This document shows, piece by piece, positions 26,182 to 35,190 of a stretch of 64,000 nt of DNA (its first letter is position 1; each line of letters starts with the position of its first letter). The notes below the pieces were generated by a model. It was not told the DNA's origin, searched no databases, and saw only the letters and a list, made by a program, of their open reading frames with translations. The stretch is from JAPWJZ01 sp966211335 (lineage in GTDB: Bacteria > Pseudomonadota > Alphaproteobacteria > Micavibrionales > UBA2020). The stretch lies in the NCBI GenBank assembly GCA_966211335.1, contig CBIHNF010000001.1, positions 1,984,001 to 2,048,000 on the forward strand, given 5' to 3'. The translations under genes were made by a program, and so were the position numbers.

Positions 26182-27983
26182 CAGGCCGTTTCCTTCATCA
26201 TGCTGCCGTAAAGCCGCGCGTAGGCTCCATTGACGGCGAGCAGCGAATTATGCGTGCCGCTTTCAATGACCTTGCCGTGCGACATCACGTAGATGATATC
26301 GGCCTTCATGATGGTGGACAGGCGATGCGCAACGACAATGGTGGTGCGGCCCTTCTGTAGCCGCTCAAGCGCGGTCTGCACAAGGCGTTCCGAGGTTGCA
26401 TCGAGCGCGGAGGTCGCCTCGTCCAGCAGCAAAATCGGCGCATTGCGCAGCATCGCGCGGGCGATGGAAATGCGCTGGCGCTGGCCACCGGAAAGCTTAA
26501 CGCCGTTTTCGCCAACCTTGGTGTCGTAACCCTCCGACTGCTCCATGATGAAGTCATGGGCGACGGCAAGCTTGGCGGCTTCGACAATCTGCTCGTCCGC
26601 AGCACCAATGGAGCCATAGGCAATATTCTCACGCAGCGTATCGGTGAAGATCGCGACTTCCTGACTGACGAGCGCCATATTCGCGCGCAACGACTTCATG
26701 GTGACATCGCGCACGTCCTGCCCGTCAATCCGTATACTGCCTGACTGCACATCGTAAAAGCGCGGTATAAGGTTGAGGATGGTGGATTTGCCTGCACCGG
26801 ACTCGCCGACCAGCGCCACGGTTTTGCCGGCGGGCGCAACGAAGGAGACGCCGTTGAGGGCCTCGCTACCGTCCGCATAGGTAAAGGAGACATTATCAAA
26901 TTCGACGGTCGGGCTCTGGATGCGCAGCTCCGGCGCATCCTTCTTATCCGCAATGTCGCGCGGCTGGTCGATCATGTGGAACATGCGGTCGAGCGCGGCA
27001 AGACCCATTTGCATGATGTTGTTAAGTCGAGCCAGACGTTTCATCGGCTCGAAGGCCATGATGAAGGCGGCGATAAAGGAAAACAGCTTGCCGGCCGTGG
27101 AATGCCCTGCCATGACCTCCGTCCCGCCATAGACGATGATGGTGACAATCGCGAGACCGCTCAGCAACTCGCCGATGGGTGCCAGAATGGCGGAAACGCG
27201 GAACGTGCGGTTCATCAGCTTGTAAATATTCTCGATCACGCCATGCACGCGACCGATTTCAAAATCTTCCATGCCATAGGACTTTACATGCCGCGCGCCC
27301 TGAAATGCCTGGCCAAGCATAGATGTCATTTCACCTGTGGTGACTTGAGTGACACCGGAAACTTTGCGCAGCTTTTTGCCAAGGCGCATGACGGTGTAAG
27401 CAGCGGCGGGAAAAACGAAAATGGAAATGATCGCCAGTTTCCAGTCCTGCGCGAACATGACGCAGATGAGGAAGGCAATGGTGAAGAAGTTCTTGCCAAG
27501 GCCGGTCAGGCTTTCCGTTACCGCACTGCGCACCAGCGCCATGTCGGAAATAAAGCGCGACATCAGGTGCCCGCTGGAATTGGCATGGAAATACGACAGG
27601 TCGGCATAGACAAGGTGCGTAAACATATCGCGCTGCATATCGCTGACGATGCGCTGGCTTAAATTGTTCATCATCACGGTCTGGCCGTATGTTGCAGCGC
27701 CGCGAAGCGCAAAGACGAGGAACACCGCGCCGGCGACAGGCCACAGCATGCCCGGCGTCTTGTCGGCGAAGACTTTATCTATGATGGGCTCAAGCAATTT
27801 CGCCATCGCGCCTGTCATGGCAGCGGAAATCAACATCATCACGGCGGCCCAAAACACGCTTGCGAGCCGCGGGCGGACATACGTCGCCACCATGCGGCGG
27901 ATCAGGGGGCCGGAAGCGGTGATTTCCTGTTTCTTGACGACGGCAGCTGGCGCAGCATGTGGGCCGGTTTTGGGAAAGGACAA
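26181..27983 (-). CDS. MsbA-like ABC exporter
   Basis: 600 residues, the length of a half-transporter that works as a homodimer. Six membrane helices (about residues 25-330) precede one nucleotide-binding domain: Walker A GESGAGKST, Q-loop ALVSQEVAIFTDT, signature LSGGQRQR, Walker B ILLLDEATSALD, H-loop VVAHRLST. Closest in layout to MsbA, which flips lipid A or phospholipid across the inner membrane; the substrate cannot be fixed from sequence. First gene of an operon with two alpha/beta hydrolases. Confidence 0.92.
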   Translation of the reverse strand: MSFPKTGPHAAPAAVVKKQEITASGPLIRRMVATYVRPRLASVFWAAVMMLISAAMTGAMAKLLEPIIDKVFADKTPGMLWPVAGAVFLVFALRGAATYGQTVMMNNLSQRIVSDMQRDMFTHLVYADLSYFHANSSGHLMSRFISDMALVRSAVTESLTGLGKNFFTIAFLICVMFAQDWKLAIISIFVFPAAAYTVMRLGKKLRKVSGVTQVTTGEMTSMLGQAFQGARHVKSYGMEDFEIGRVHGVIENIYKLMNRTFRVSAILAPIGELLSGLAIVTIIVYGGTEVMAGHSTAGKLFSFIAAFIMAFEPMKRLARLNNIMQMGLAALDRMFHMIDQPRDIADKKDAPELRIQSPTVEFDNVSFTYADGSEALNGVSFVAPAGKTVALVGESGAGKSTILNLIPRFYDVQSGSIRIDGQDVRDVTMKSLRANMALVSQEVAIFTDTLRENIAYGSIGAADEQIVEAAKLAVAHDFIMEQSEGYDTKVGENGVKLSGGQRQRISIARAMLRNAPILLLDEATSALDATSERLVQTALERLQKGRTTIVVAHRLSTIMKADIIYVMSHGKVIESGTHNSLLAVNGAYARLYGSMMKETA

Positions 27984-28001
27984 GGCGATCTCTGTTCTTT
28001 G

Positions 28002-28030
28002 TTAATACTTTAGAAAACCCGTGTTATACT
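28002..28030 (+). promoter_or_regulatory. Candidate promoter of the patatin-like gene
   Basis: TTAATA (28002-28007), 17-base spacer, TATACT (28025-28030). It lies in the divergent gap between the MsbA operon and the patatin-like gene and implies a leader of about 70 bases. Confidence 0.5.
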
Positions 28031-28107
28031 ACAGGAACTGGGGATATTACGCTTTAAATGCCGGCTCTGTAAACAATAAACATAATCAGCGAAAATCGCG
28101 GAGTTTC

Positions 28108-29145
28108 ATGTTCGGAAAAGATAAAAAACCGGCGGAAGTCATGCCGGCCAGCCTCGGCCTCAAAGCCGGTGGCGAGCAGTCAGTCCATATGTCCACCCCG
28201 CCCCGCATCGGCCTTGCCCTTGGCAGCGGCCTTGCCCGCGGCTTCGCGCATATCGGCGTCATTCGTGCGCTGAAGCGGCATGGCATCGAACCCACAATTA
28301 TTTCTGGCACCTCCATGGGCGCGCTTATCGGCGGCGCCTACCTCGCCGACCGTCTTGACGCGGTGGAAGACTGGGCCTATTCGCTGACGAAATTCAAAGT
28401 GCTGTCGTACCTCGATTTCCGGGTCAAAGCCTCCGGACTGATCGGCGGCGAAAAACTCATGAAGCTCATGCTCGACCATTTCGGTGAAGTGCGCGTCGAG
28501 AACCTGCCGAACCCCTTCATCGCCATCACGGCAGATCTTGTGACCGGCCACGAAGTCTGGCTGCGTAAAGGCCGGCTGGTGGATGTGATGCGCGCTTCCT
28601 TCTCCCTGCCCGGCATTTTCCCGCCGGTTTTCATGAACAACCGCTGGCTGATCGACGGCGCGCTCGTCAACCCTGTGCCAGTCTCCGCCTGCACCGCCAA
28701 TGGCGCGCGCATGACGATTGCCGTCAACGTCTCCGGTGACATCATCGGCAAGGTCAAGCGCCCCGGCGATACCATCCCGACTGTTGCCGGTTTTGATTTG
28801 CTGAACTTCGAAGGCCCGCAGCAGCTTGAAGAAGTTAAAAAGAAAGGCCTCATCCAGCGTGTCTTCCGCCGCGAAGAAGGCGCGCCGAGCATTTTCGGCG
28901 TCATGGTTTCCGCGCTCAACATCGTGCAGGACCGCCTCGCCCGCTCTCGTCTTGCGGGCGACCCGCCCGACGTTCTCATCGTGCCGCGCATCGGCCATAT
29001 CGGCCTCATGGAATTTGACCGTGCCGAAGAATTGATTGCCGAAGGCGAAGCCGCCGTCGAGCGCGCCATGCCGGATATCAAGGCGGCCTACGCCATCCTC
29101 TGCACGCATTATCAGGAAGACGATACGCCCGCCTATCAGCCGTAA
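28108..29145 (+). CDS. Patatin-like phospholipase / RssA-type protein
   Basis: 345 residues from the ATG at 28108, preceded by GCGGAG; the open frame begins at 28021. The serine-aspartate dyad fold is clear: oxyanion motif LGSGLARGFAHIGV, nucleophile elbow IISGTSMGALIGG, and the aspartate in WLIDGALVNPVP. No signal peptide or membrane segment. Bacterial members range from lipases to proteins of unknown role such as RssA. The YdjM-type gene starts 12 bases after its stop, so the two are likely one operon. Confidence 0.9.
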   Translation: MFGKDKKPAEVMPASLGLKAGGEQSVHMSTPPRIGLALGSGLARGFAHIGVIRALKRHGIEPTIISGTSMGALIGGAYLADRLDAVEDWAYSLTKFKVLSYLDFRVKASGLIGGEKLMKLMLDHFGEVRVENLPNPFIAITADLVTGHEVWLRKGRLVDVMRASFSLPGIFPPVFMNNRWLIDGALVNPVPVSACTANGARMTIAVNVSGDIIGKVKRPGDTIPTVAGFDLLNFEGPQQLEEVKKKGLIQRVFRREEGAPSIFGVMVSALNIVQDRLARSRLAGDPPDVLIVPRIGHIGLMEFDRAEELIAEGEAAVERAMPDIKAAYAILCTHYQEDDTPAYQP

Positions 29146-29157
29146 GGCATCACCGCC

Positions 29158-29697
29158 ATGGCGACAATCCTTTCACATCCTGCCGTTCCGGTTGCCATCG
29201 CGTTTGCGCTCGGCGGAAAAATCATTCCGAGGCCGTTGCTGATCGCAGGCATTATTTCCAGCATCCTGCCTGATGCCGACTGTATCGGCTTTGCCTTCCG
29301 CATTCCCTATGAGTCGCAATTCGGCCACCGTGGCGCGACGCATTCGATTGTATTTGCCTTGCTGGTTGCGGCTGTCTGGGCGTGGCAGCAAAAGGACATG
29401 CACGCAAAACAACTTGTGGTTTTTGCCTATACCTTTATCGCCTGCATCTCTCATCCGCTGATTGACGCCATGACCGACGGAGGCCTTGGCGTCGCCTTCT
29501 TCTGGCCGTTTTCGGCAGAGCGGTATTTCTTCCCCTACAATCCCATCCCCGTCTCCCCCATCGGCGCGCGTTTCCTCAGCGGACGCGGGCTGGAGGTTTT
29601 CACGACCGAATTGGGGATGCTGTGGCTGCCCGCCTTTGTTATTGGCGGGGCTGGTTTTCTGCTCAGAAAATTCACTAACAAAGATAAGGCGGCTTAA
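29158..29697 (+). CDS. YdjM/DUF457-family membrane-bound metal-dependent hydrolase
   Basis: 179 residues with four or so membrane segments. Conserved polar positions typical of the family are ILSHPAVP, ILPDADCIGF, FGHRGATHSIVFA and ISHPLIDAMTDGG; the His and Asp residues probably form a metal site. E. coli YdjM is LexA-controlled, but no SOS box is visible here. Reaction unknown. It is downstream of the patatin-like gene and convergent with the HAD gene. Confidence 0.85.
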   Translation: MATILSHPAVPVAIAFALGGKIIPRPLLIAGIISSILPDADCIGFAFRIPYESQFGHRGATHSIVFALLVAAVWAWQQKDMHAKQLVVFAYTFIACISHPLIDAMTDGGLGVAFFWPFSAERYFFPYNPIPVSPIGARFLSGRGLEVFTTELGMLWLPAFVIGGAGFLLRKFTNKDKAA

Positions 29698-29700
29698 GCC

Positions 29701-30630
29701 TTATTCCTTCATCCTTGCCCGCTCGCGCTCGCGCAGGGCGGCTTCGGGCGTTTGCCAGATAAGGCTGTCGAGGACCCAGTTGGGGCGGATGCCGGCATAG
29801 CCTTGCGCCAAATGCTCCATCGCCTTGCGCTTCGCCTCCGGCGCCATGCCGGGCTTGAAGGCGTTGGCGTGGATGCCTTGGGTGATAAAGGCGGTGTCGA
29901 GATCAACGCCGATGGCGCCCGCGATATCGTGCTGGATTGAATCGCCGATCACGAGGATGCGCGACGGAATGACATCTTCAAACATGCCAAGGGCGTAGCG
30001 GAAAATGGTTTTATGCGGCTTGCCGATAAGGTGCGCCATGCCACCAAGCTCGTGGTAGCGTTTGGCAACCGCGCCGGGGCCAACCGCGCGTTCATGGCCG
30101 TAAACGGTCACGAGGTCCGGGTTGGCGCAGATGGCGGGCAGCTTCTTGATGACGGCTTTCTTGAAAATCGGGTCCAGCTCCTCAACCTTTTTATTCGGCG
30201 AGTCAAAGCTGGTGATAAGGATGAATTGCGCTTCTTCCACATCCTCGACGACTTCGATATCGAGGCCGTTCAGCAGCGTGCGGTCATTGTCGCGCGTAAT
30301 CAGGTAGCATTTCTTGCCAAGGTTTTTGAAAGGCGCGTCTTTTTGTTCTTTCAAACCCTGCCAGGTGACTTCACCGGCGGAGACGACGCTCTGGTAAAGG
30401 CTCGGCTTTATGCCGAGTTTCTTCAGGCGCTCGACGTTGTCATCGGAGCGTTTGGCGGAGTTGGAAAGGATGACGACCTGTTTTTTGCGCTGCTTCAGGT
30501 GGTTGAGCGTATCAATGACGCCTTCATAGGGCGCAACGCCGTTATGCAGGACGCCCCACTGGTCCATGATAAAACCGTCATAGCTGTCCATCAGCTCGTA
30601 GAGCCCCTGGCAGAACATCATGGATGACAT
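29701..30630 (-). CDS. HAD-superfamily class IIA sugar-phosphatase-like hydrolase
   Basis: 309 residues from the ATG at 30630 (GAGGGG about 10 bases ahead); an ATG at 30621 is an alternative. HAD motif I is FIMDQWGVLHNG, in which the usual second aspartate is replaced by glycine (DxWGVLHNG), as in this subfamily (TIGR01459); motif II VVILSNSAKR; the C-terminal motif IGDSIQHDIAGA. Probably a phosphatase acting on a small sugar phosphate or nucleotide. It overlaps the 3' end of the HIT gene upstream by 13 bases. Confidence 0.87.
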   Translation of the reverse strand: MSSMMFCQGLYELMDSYDGFIMDQWGVLHNGVAPYEGVIDTLNHLKQRKKQVVILSNSAKRSDDNVERLKKLGIKPSLYQSVVSAGEVTWQGLKEQKDAPFKNLGKKCYLITRDNDRTLLNGLDIEVVEDVEEAQFILITSFDSPNKKVEELDPIFKKAVIKKLPAICANPDLVTVYGHERAVGPGAVAKRYHELGGMAHLIGKPHKTIFRYALGMFEDVIPSRILVIGDSIQHDIAGAIGVDLDTAFITQGIHANAFKPGMAPEAKRKAMEHLAQGYAGIRPNWVLDSLIWQTPEAALRERERARMKE

Positions 30631-31070
30631 GCGGTTTTTTCCCCTCGTTGCAGCTGCGCGAAGCATGCTTTAAGCTTTTGAATCTCCGCGTTCTTCTCGT
30701 CCTCAGTATACGGAATTTCTTCCGCCTGTATAGCCCATACAGGCCGCGGCCATGCGGCGTCTGTTTTATAGCGTCCGAAAAGATGAATGTGGAGTTGCGG
30801 CACCATATTTCCAAGCGCAGCGGTATTGATTTTATCTGGCGCGTACAGCGCCATCAGCGCCTTCTGCGCCAGCGCCATTTCCTGCACGAGCAATAATTGG
30901 TCAGCAGCGGAAAGGTCGCAGATTTCCCGAATATTTTCGCGTCGCGGCACAAGGTAGAGCCACGGCCAGGTTTTATCGTTTTTCAGCGACACACGGCAGA
31001 GGCCCCAGTCTTCAATGAAGTGGGAGCTGTCAGCAAGGCGATGGTCGAGCGTGAAGGTCAATGTCGTCAT
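30618..31070 (-). CDS. HIT-family protein
   Basis: 150 residues. HIT proteins are nucleotide hydrolases or transferases. The core block is NMVPQLHIHLFGR: the first histidine of the usual HxHxH triad is Gln, leaving HIH. This variant is, as I recall, common in proteobacterial relatives, but hydrolase activity should not be assumed. WLYLVPRRENIREI is the conserved N-terminal strand. It is coupled by overlap to the HAD gene. Confidence 0.85.
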   Translation of the reverse strand: MTTLTFTLDHRLADSSHFIEDWGLCRVSLKNDKTWPWLYLVPRRENIREICDLSAADQLLLVQEMALAQKALMALYAPDKINTAALGNMVPQLHIHLFGRYKTDAAWPRPVWAIQAEEIPYTEDEKNAEIQKLKACFAQLQRGEKTACHP

Positions 31071-31169
31071 CCCTGATTGTCGCGGATGTACAGTCTAATT
31101 GATGAATATGGCTATAAAAAAGGAAAAAAGACGCTAAGATGCCGCAAGACGCGAAAAAGGAGCTTTTTA

Positions 31170-32234
31170 TTGAAAAACGCCGCCAGCCCAAGGCCCGCCA
31201 AGACCTATACGCCGGAATTCGACTTTATCCCCGAAGCCGGCACCGCGGTCGAGATTTTTCCCAAGCTCTACTGGATGCGCACGCAGCTGCCTTTCGACCT
31301 TGATCACGTAAACATCTGGCTGCTGCAGGGCAGCAAAGGCTTTACCATCGTCGATACGGGATTTAACTATCCTGATACGCTGGCGTCCTGGGAAGCGGTG
31401 TTCAAAAATGTGATCGGCACCGGCAGCGTCGAGAATATTTTTATCACCCATTTCCACCCGGACCATTTCGGCCTCGGCGGCTGGCTGGCGGAGCGCACAG
31501 GCATCACCGTGCATATGACCGCGCCGGAATACAACATCGCCCGCGCCTTGACATCCGACGACGCCGAAAAGCAGCTGGATGCCATTTACCGCCCCTATTA
31601 CATCTCCGCCGGCCTGTCGAAAGAACAGGTGGAGGAAATGCTGGGCCGCCGCTTTACCTATAAAAAAGTCGTCAGTCATATTCCTTCTACCTTCAAGGAA
31701 GTGAAGCCGGACGAAACCGTCACGCTGGGCGATAAAGAATGGCTGATCATCGGCGGCTATGGCCACAGCCCGCAACACGCCAGCCTCTATAACGCCGCCG
31801 ATAAAATATTCATCGTCGGCGATATGGTGCTGCCGGACATCAGCCCCAACATCAGCTTCTTCCCCGATAAATATTTTGCCGACGATCCGCTCGGCGTTTA
31901 TCTCGCAACGCTGGATGATATCCGCGCGCGGGTGCCGGATGATGTTCTCGTGCTGCCCTCTCACGGCGTTCCCTTCCGCGGGTTGCATCGACGTATTGAG
32001 GAATTGAAGCACCACCATGAACGCCGCCTTGAAAAGCTGCGCAAGGTTGTGGCGGCAGGGCCTGTCACCGGTCATCAGGCTATGACGGGGCTTTTCTCCC
32101 ATCGCATCCTCTCCAAATCGCACGACATTTTCTTCGCCCTTGGCGAGACGCTGGCGCATCTGGTTTATGAAGAGCATGCCGGACGCATCCTGAAGACCGT
32201 CAAAAACGGCGTCAGCCAATACCAACTGGCCTGA
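31170..32234 (+). CDS. Metallo-beta-lactamase-fold hydrolase with C-terminal helical domain
   Basis: 354 residues from a TTG at 31170, chosen because AAGGAG lies 7 bases upstream; the frame is open back to 31077 but the extra residues are basic and unlike a conserved start. Metal-binding motif THFHPDHFG (HxHxDH), later histidines in GYGHSPQHAS and PSHGVPF, and an aspartate in FIVGDMVLPD. The last ~100 residues form a helical, winged-helix-like end as in LACTB2-type proteins. Substrate unknown. Cytoplasmic. Confidence 0.85.
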   Translation: MKNAASPRPAKTYTPEFDFIPEAGTAVEIFPKLYWMRTQLPFDLDHVNIWLLQGSKGFTIVDTGFNYPDTLASWEAVFKNVIGTGSVENIFITHFHPDHFGLGGWLAERTGITVHMTAPEYNIARALTSDDAEKQLDAIYRPYYISAGLSKEQVEEMLGRRFTYKKVVSHIPSTFKEVKPDETVTLGDKEWLIIGGYGHSPQHASLYNAADKIFIVGDMVLPDISPNISFFPDKYFADDPLGVYLATLDDIRARVPDDVLVLPSHGVPFRGLHRRIEELKHHHERRLEKLRKVVAAGPVTGHQAMTGLFSHRILSKSHDIFFALGETLAHLVYEEHAGRILKTVKNGVSQYQLA

Positions 32235-32261
32235 AAACGTTTGATTTATCAGGCTCCGTTT

Positions 32262-32280
32262 ATTGTAACTTTATTACAAT
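32262..32280. promoter_or_regulatory. Inverted repeat ahead of pepN
   Basis: ATTGTAA-N5-TTACAAT, a perfect 7-bp inverted repeat. It lies 86 bases before the pepN start and just upstream of TTGACT (32289-32294), a possible -35 box. It could be an operator, or a weak hairpin ending the preceding gene (no T-run follows). Confidence 0.4.
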
Positions 32281-32365
32281 AAAGCTTGTTGACTTGGTAT
32301 TTCTGGCAAATTAATCTTCCTTATCAGAACAAATATTTTATACATAATCAATGGAGCTCTCGACC

Positions 32366-35143
32366 ATGGCCGCAAAGAAGGAATTCCTCTTTGACCCTCA
32401 CCGCAACCCGCTTTATCGCGACGATTACCGCGCGCCGGAGTATAAAATTCCGAAGGTCAAAATGCACATTGACCTTGATGAAGAGAAGACGGTTATCAAG
32501 AGCCATATCGATATCGAGCGCAACCCGGCCGCAAAAACCCAAGGTGGCGCGCTGGTGCTGGACGGTGAAGAGCTCCGCCTGCTTGGCCTCACCATCACCG
32601 AAAACGGCAAGACGCGGGACCTTGACCAGTCGGAATATATCGTCACCGACAAGAACCTGATTTTAAAAAATCCGCCGGCACAGCCCTTCTCCCTCGACAT
32701 CACCACGGAAGTAAATCCGACTACGAATACCAGCCTGCGCGGCATTTACATGGCGGGGGATGTTTTCTGCTCGCAATGCGAAGCGCAAGGCTTCCGCCGC
32801 ATCACCTACTTCCTCGACCGCCCGGACAACCTCGCGACCTTCGATGTGACGATGGAAGCCGATAAAAAGCGCTTCCCCATTTTGCTGTCGAACGGCAACG
32901 GCGAATATAAAAACACCACCGATCTCGGCAATGGCCGCCACAGTATTACCTGGAACGACCCCTGGCCGAAGCCGAGCTATTTGTTTGCCACCGTCGCCGG
33001 CGACATGAAAGTGATGGAAGACACCTTCACCACCATGACCGGAAAAAATGTCGACCTCCGCATTGTCGTCCAGCCCGGCTATGAAGATAAAATCGAATGG
33101 GCGATGGAATCCATCAAGCGCGCCATGAAGTGGGATGAAGACCGCTACGGCCGCGAATACGACCTTGATGTCTTCCATATCGCGGTCGTCGACAAATTCA
33201 ACGCAGGGGCAATGGAGAACAAGGGCCTTAACGTCTTCAACGTTTCCCTGCTTGTCGGCAGCCCCGAAACCTCGACGGATGACGAGCTCATCAACATCGA
33301 AGCCGTCATCGGCCACGAATATTTCCACAACTTCTCCGGCGACCGCGTCACCGTGCGTGACTGGTTCGAGCTGACCTTGAAGGAAGGCTTCACCGTTCTG
33401 CGCGACCGCCAGTTCACGGAAGATATGCACTCGAAAGCGATCAAACGCATTGAAGACGCCGTCGAGCTGCGCGACCGCCAGTTTATGGAGGACGCAAGCC
33501 CCCTCTCCCACCCTATCCGCCCCGACAAGGTGGAAGAGTTTGACAACATCTACACCGGCACCATCTACGAAAAAGGCTCGCACGTTTTGGGGATGATGCA
33601 CACCATGTTCGGCGAAAAGACATGGCGCGCAGGCACCGATGAATACTTTAGCCGTTTCGATGGCCAAGCCGTCACCTGCGATGATTTCATCAATGTCATG
33701 GAAGAAGTTTCCGGCAAAGACCTGACACAGTTCCGCACCTGGTACAGCCAGTCCGGCACGCCTGAAATCAGCTATCACGGCAAATATGACGCCGCGACGA
33801 AGACTTATGAACTGACGCTCTCGCAGCGCACGAACCCGACTGCCGACCAGCCGACGAAAGAAAACCTGCACATTCCCGTTGCTGTCGGCCTTATCGGCCA
33901 GTCCGGCAAGGATGTGCCGCTGGTCTTCGCCGGTGAAAACGGTGGTGCGCAGACAACGCGCGTGCTGGAGCTGACGGAAGCGACGCAAACGTTTAAATTC
34001 GAGAACGTGAATGGCCCCGTGGTACCGTCCATCCTGCGCGGCTTCTCCGCGCCTGTGAAGGTGACGACCCAGCCGACGGATGAAGAGCTTATCTTCCGCA
34101 TGGCGCATGACTCTGACGGCTACAACAAATACGAAGCGACCGAGCGCCTGATGATCAAGACGCTGCACCGCCTTATCAACAACGTGAAGGACGACCTGCC
34201 GCTGACGCTGTCGAAAGACTTCATCGACGCCTATGGTGCAAACCTCGCCAATGCGCTGGACGGCGACAAGGCATTCAACGCAAAAACTCTTGCCCTGCCC
34301 GCCTATAACCTTGTGACGCAAGACCTGAAAACGCTCGATCCCGAAGCCGTGAACGAAGCGCTGTCCTTCATGCGCAAAACCCTCGCGACGACCTTCGAGC
34401 AGGAATTCCGCCAGATTTATGCCGCGACCGCAACTCCGGCTGGCGAGAAGTATGACGTGAACCCCGATCAAGTTGGCCGCCGCGATATGCACAACATCAG
34501 CCTCGGCTTCCTCGCCAAGCTCGGCACGCCGGAAATGGCCGCAAAAGCGGAAACGCAATACCGCACCGCGACCAATATGACAGAACGCCTTTCCGCCCTC
34601 TCGACGCTATCCCGCATCCCGCCCTCGGGCGGAGCGGATGCGCGTCAGGCCGTGCTGGATGACTTCTACGAGAAGTTCAAGGACAACAACAACGTCGTCG
34701 GTAAATGGCTCTCCGTCAACGCTGCGATCCCTGATGGCGACCCGCTGCAACGTGTGAAAGACTTGATGAAACACCCAAGCTTTGATGAAACCAACCCGAA
34801 CAAGGTCTATGCCCTGATCGGCGGTTTCATCAGCGGCAACCCGACGGTGTTTCACGACACCAACGGCAAAGGCTACGGCTTCCTAGCCGATACCGTCATT
34901 CACCTGAACGAGGTGAACCCCAAGACGGCGACGAACCTCGCCAAACGCTTCACGCAGTTCAAGCGCTATGACGCCGAGCGTCAGGCACTGATGGTGAAGG
35001 AAATGGAGCGCATCATGGAAACGCCGCAGCTGGATGTCGGCATCAAGGAGATTCTCGGCAAGGCGCTTGATACAGTCGAGAAAAAGAAACCATCCAACGA
35101 CAATGCCGCCAAGTTTGGAGCTGCATCGAAGAAATTAGGATAA
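32366..35143 (+). CDS. pepN: Aminopeptidase N (M1 family)
   Basis: 925 residues from the ATG at 32366; GGAG lies 9 bases ahead, inside the alternative start at 32351. Broad-specificity zinc aminopeptidase of the cytoplasm. Substrate-binding motif FNAGAMENKGL, zinc motif VIGHEYFHNFSGDRV with the third ligand in LKEGFTVLRD. The downstream beta-sandwich and helical C-terminal half are full length, in keeping with E. coli PepN (870). A short RDRQF segment occurs twice close together after the zinc site. A strong terminator follows. Confidence 0.96.
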   Translation: MAAKKEFLFDPHRNPLYRDDYRAPEYKIPKVKMHIDLDEEKTVIKSHIDIERNPAAKTQGGALVLDGEELRLLGLTITENGKTRDLDQSEYIVTDKNLILKNPPAQPFSLDITTEVNPTTNTSLRGIYMAGDVFCSQCEAQGFRRITYFLDRPDNLATFDVTMEADKKRFPILLSNGNGEYKNTTDLGNGRHSITWNDPWPKPSYLFATVAGDMKVMEDTFTTMTGKNVDLRIVVQPGYEDKIEWAMESIKRAMKWDEDRYGREYDLDVFHIAVVDKFNAGAMENKGLNVFNVSLLVGSPETSTDDELINIEAVIGHEYFHNFSGDRVTVRDWFELTLKEGFTVLRDRQFTEDMHSKAIKRIEDAVELRDRQFMEDASPLSHPIRPDKVEEFDNIYTGTIYEKGSHVLGMMHTMFGEKTWRAGTDEYFSRFDGQAVTCDDFINVMEEVSGKDLTQFRTWYSQSGTPEISYHGKYDAATKTYELTLSQRTNPTADQPTKENLHIPVAVGLIGQSGKDVPLVFAGENGGAQTTRVLELTEATQTFKFENVNGPVVPSILRGFSAPVKVTTQPTDEELIFRMAHDSDGYNKYEATERLMIKTLHRLINNVKDDLPLTLSKDFIDAYGANLANALDGDKAFNAKTLALPAYNLVTQDLKTLDPEAVNEALSFMRKTLATTFEQEFRQIYAATATPAGEKYDVNPDQVGRRDMHNISLGFLAKLGTPEMAAKAETQYRTATNMTERLSALSTLSRIPPSGGADARQAVLDDFYEKFKDNNNVVGKWLSVNAAIPDGDPLQRVKDLMKHPSFDETNPNKVYALIGGFISGNPTVFHDTNGKGYGFLADTVIHLNEVNPKTATNLAKRFTQFKRYDAERQALMVKEMERIMETPQLDVGIKEILGKALDTVEKKKPSNDNAAKFGAASKKLG

Positions 35144-35159
35144 CGACGAGTGATGTAAA

Positions 35160-35190
35160 AAGGCCCGGATGACTTCCGGGCCTTTTTTTA
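35160..35190. terminator. Bidirectional terminator between pepN and the PhnP-like gene
   Basis: A 10-bp perfect GC-rich stem (35160-35169 with 35175-35184), 5-nt loop, T-runs on both strands. It serves convergent pepN and the minus-strand operon ending at 35188. Confidence 0.9.

Noticed and set aside
32663..34558. 631-codon open frame on the minus strand
   Set aside because: It lies wholly opposite pepN, whose domains and catalytic motifs are intact; it has no domain or ribosome site of its own. High GC makes such antisense frames common.
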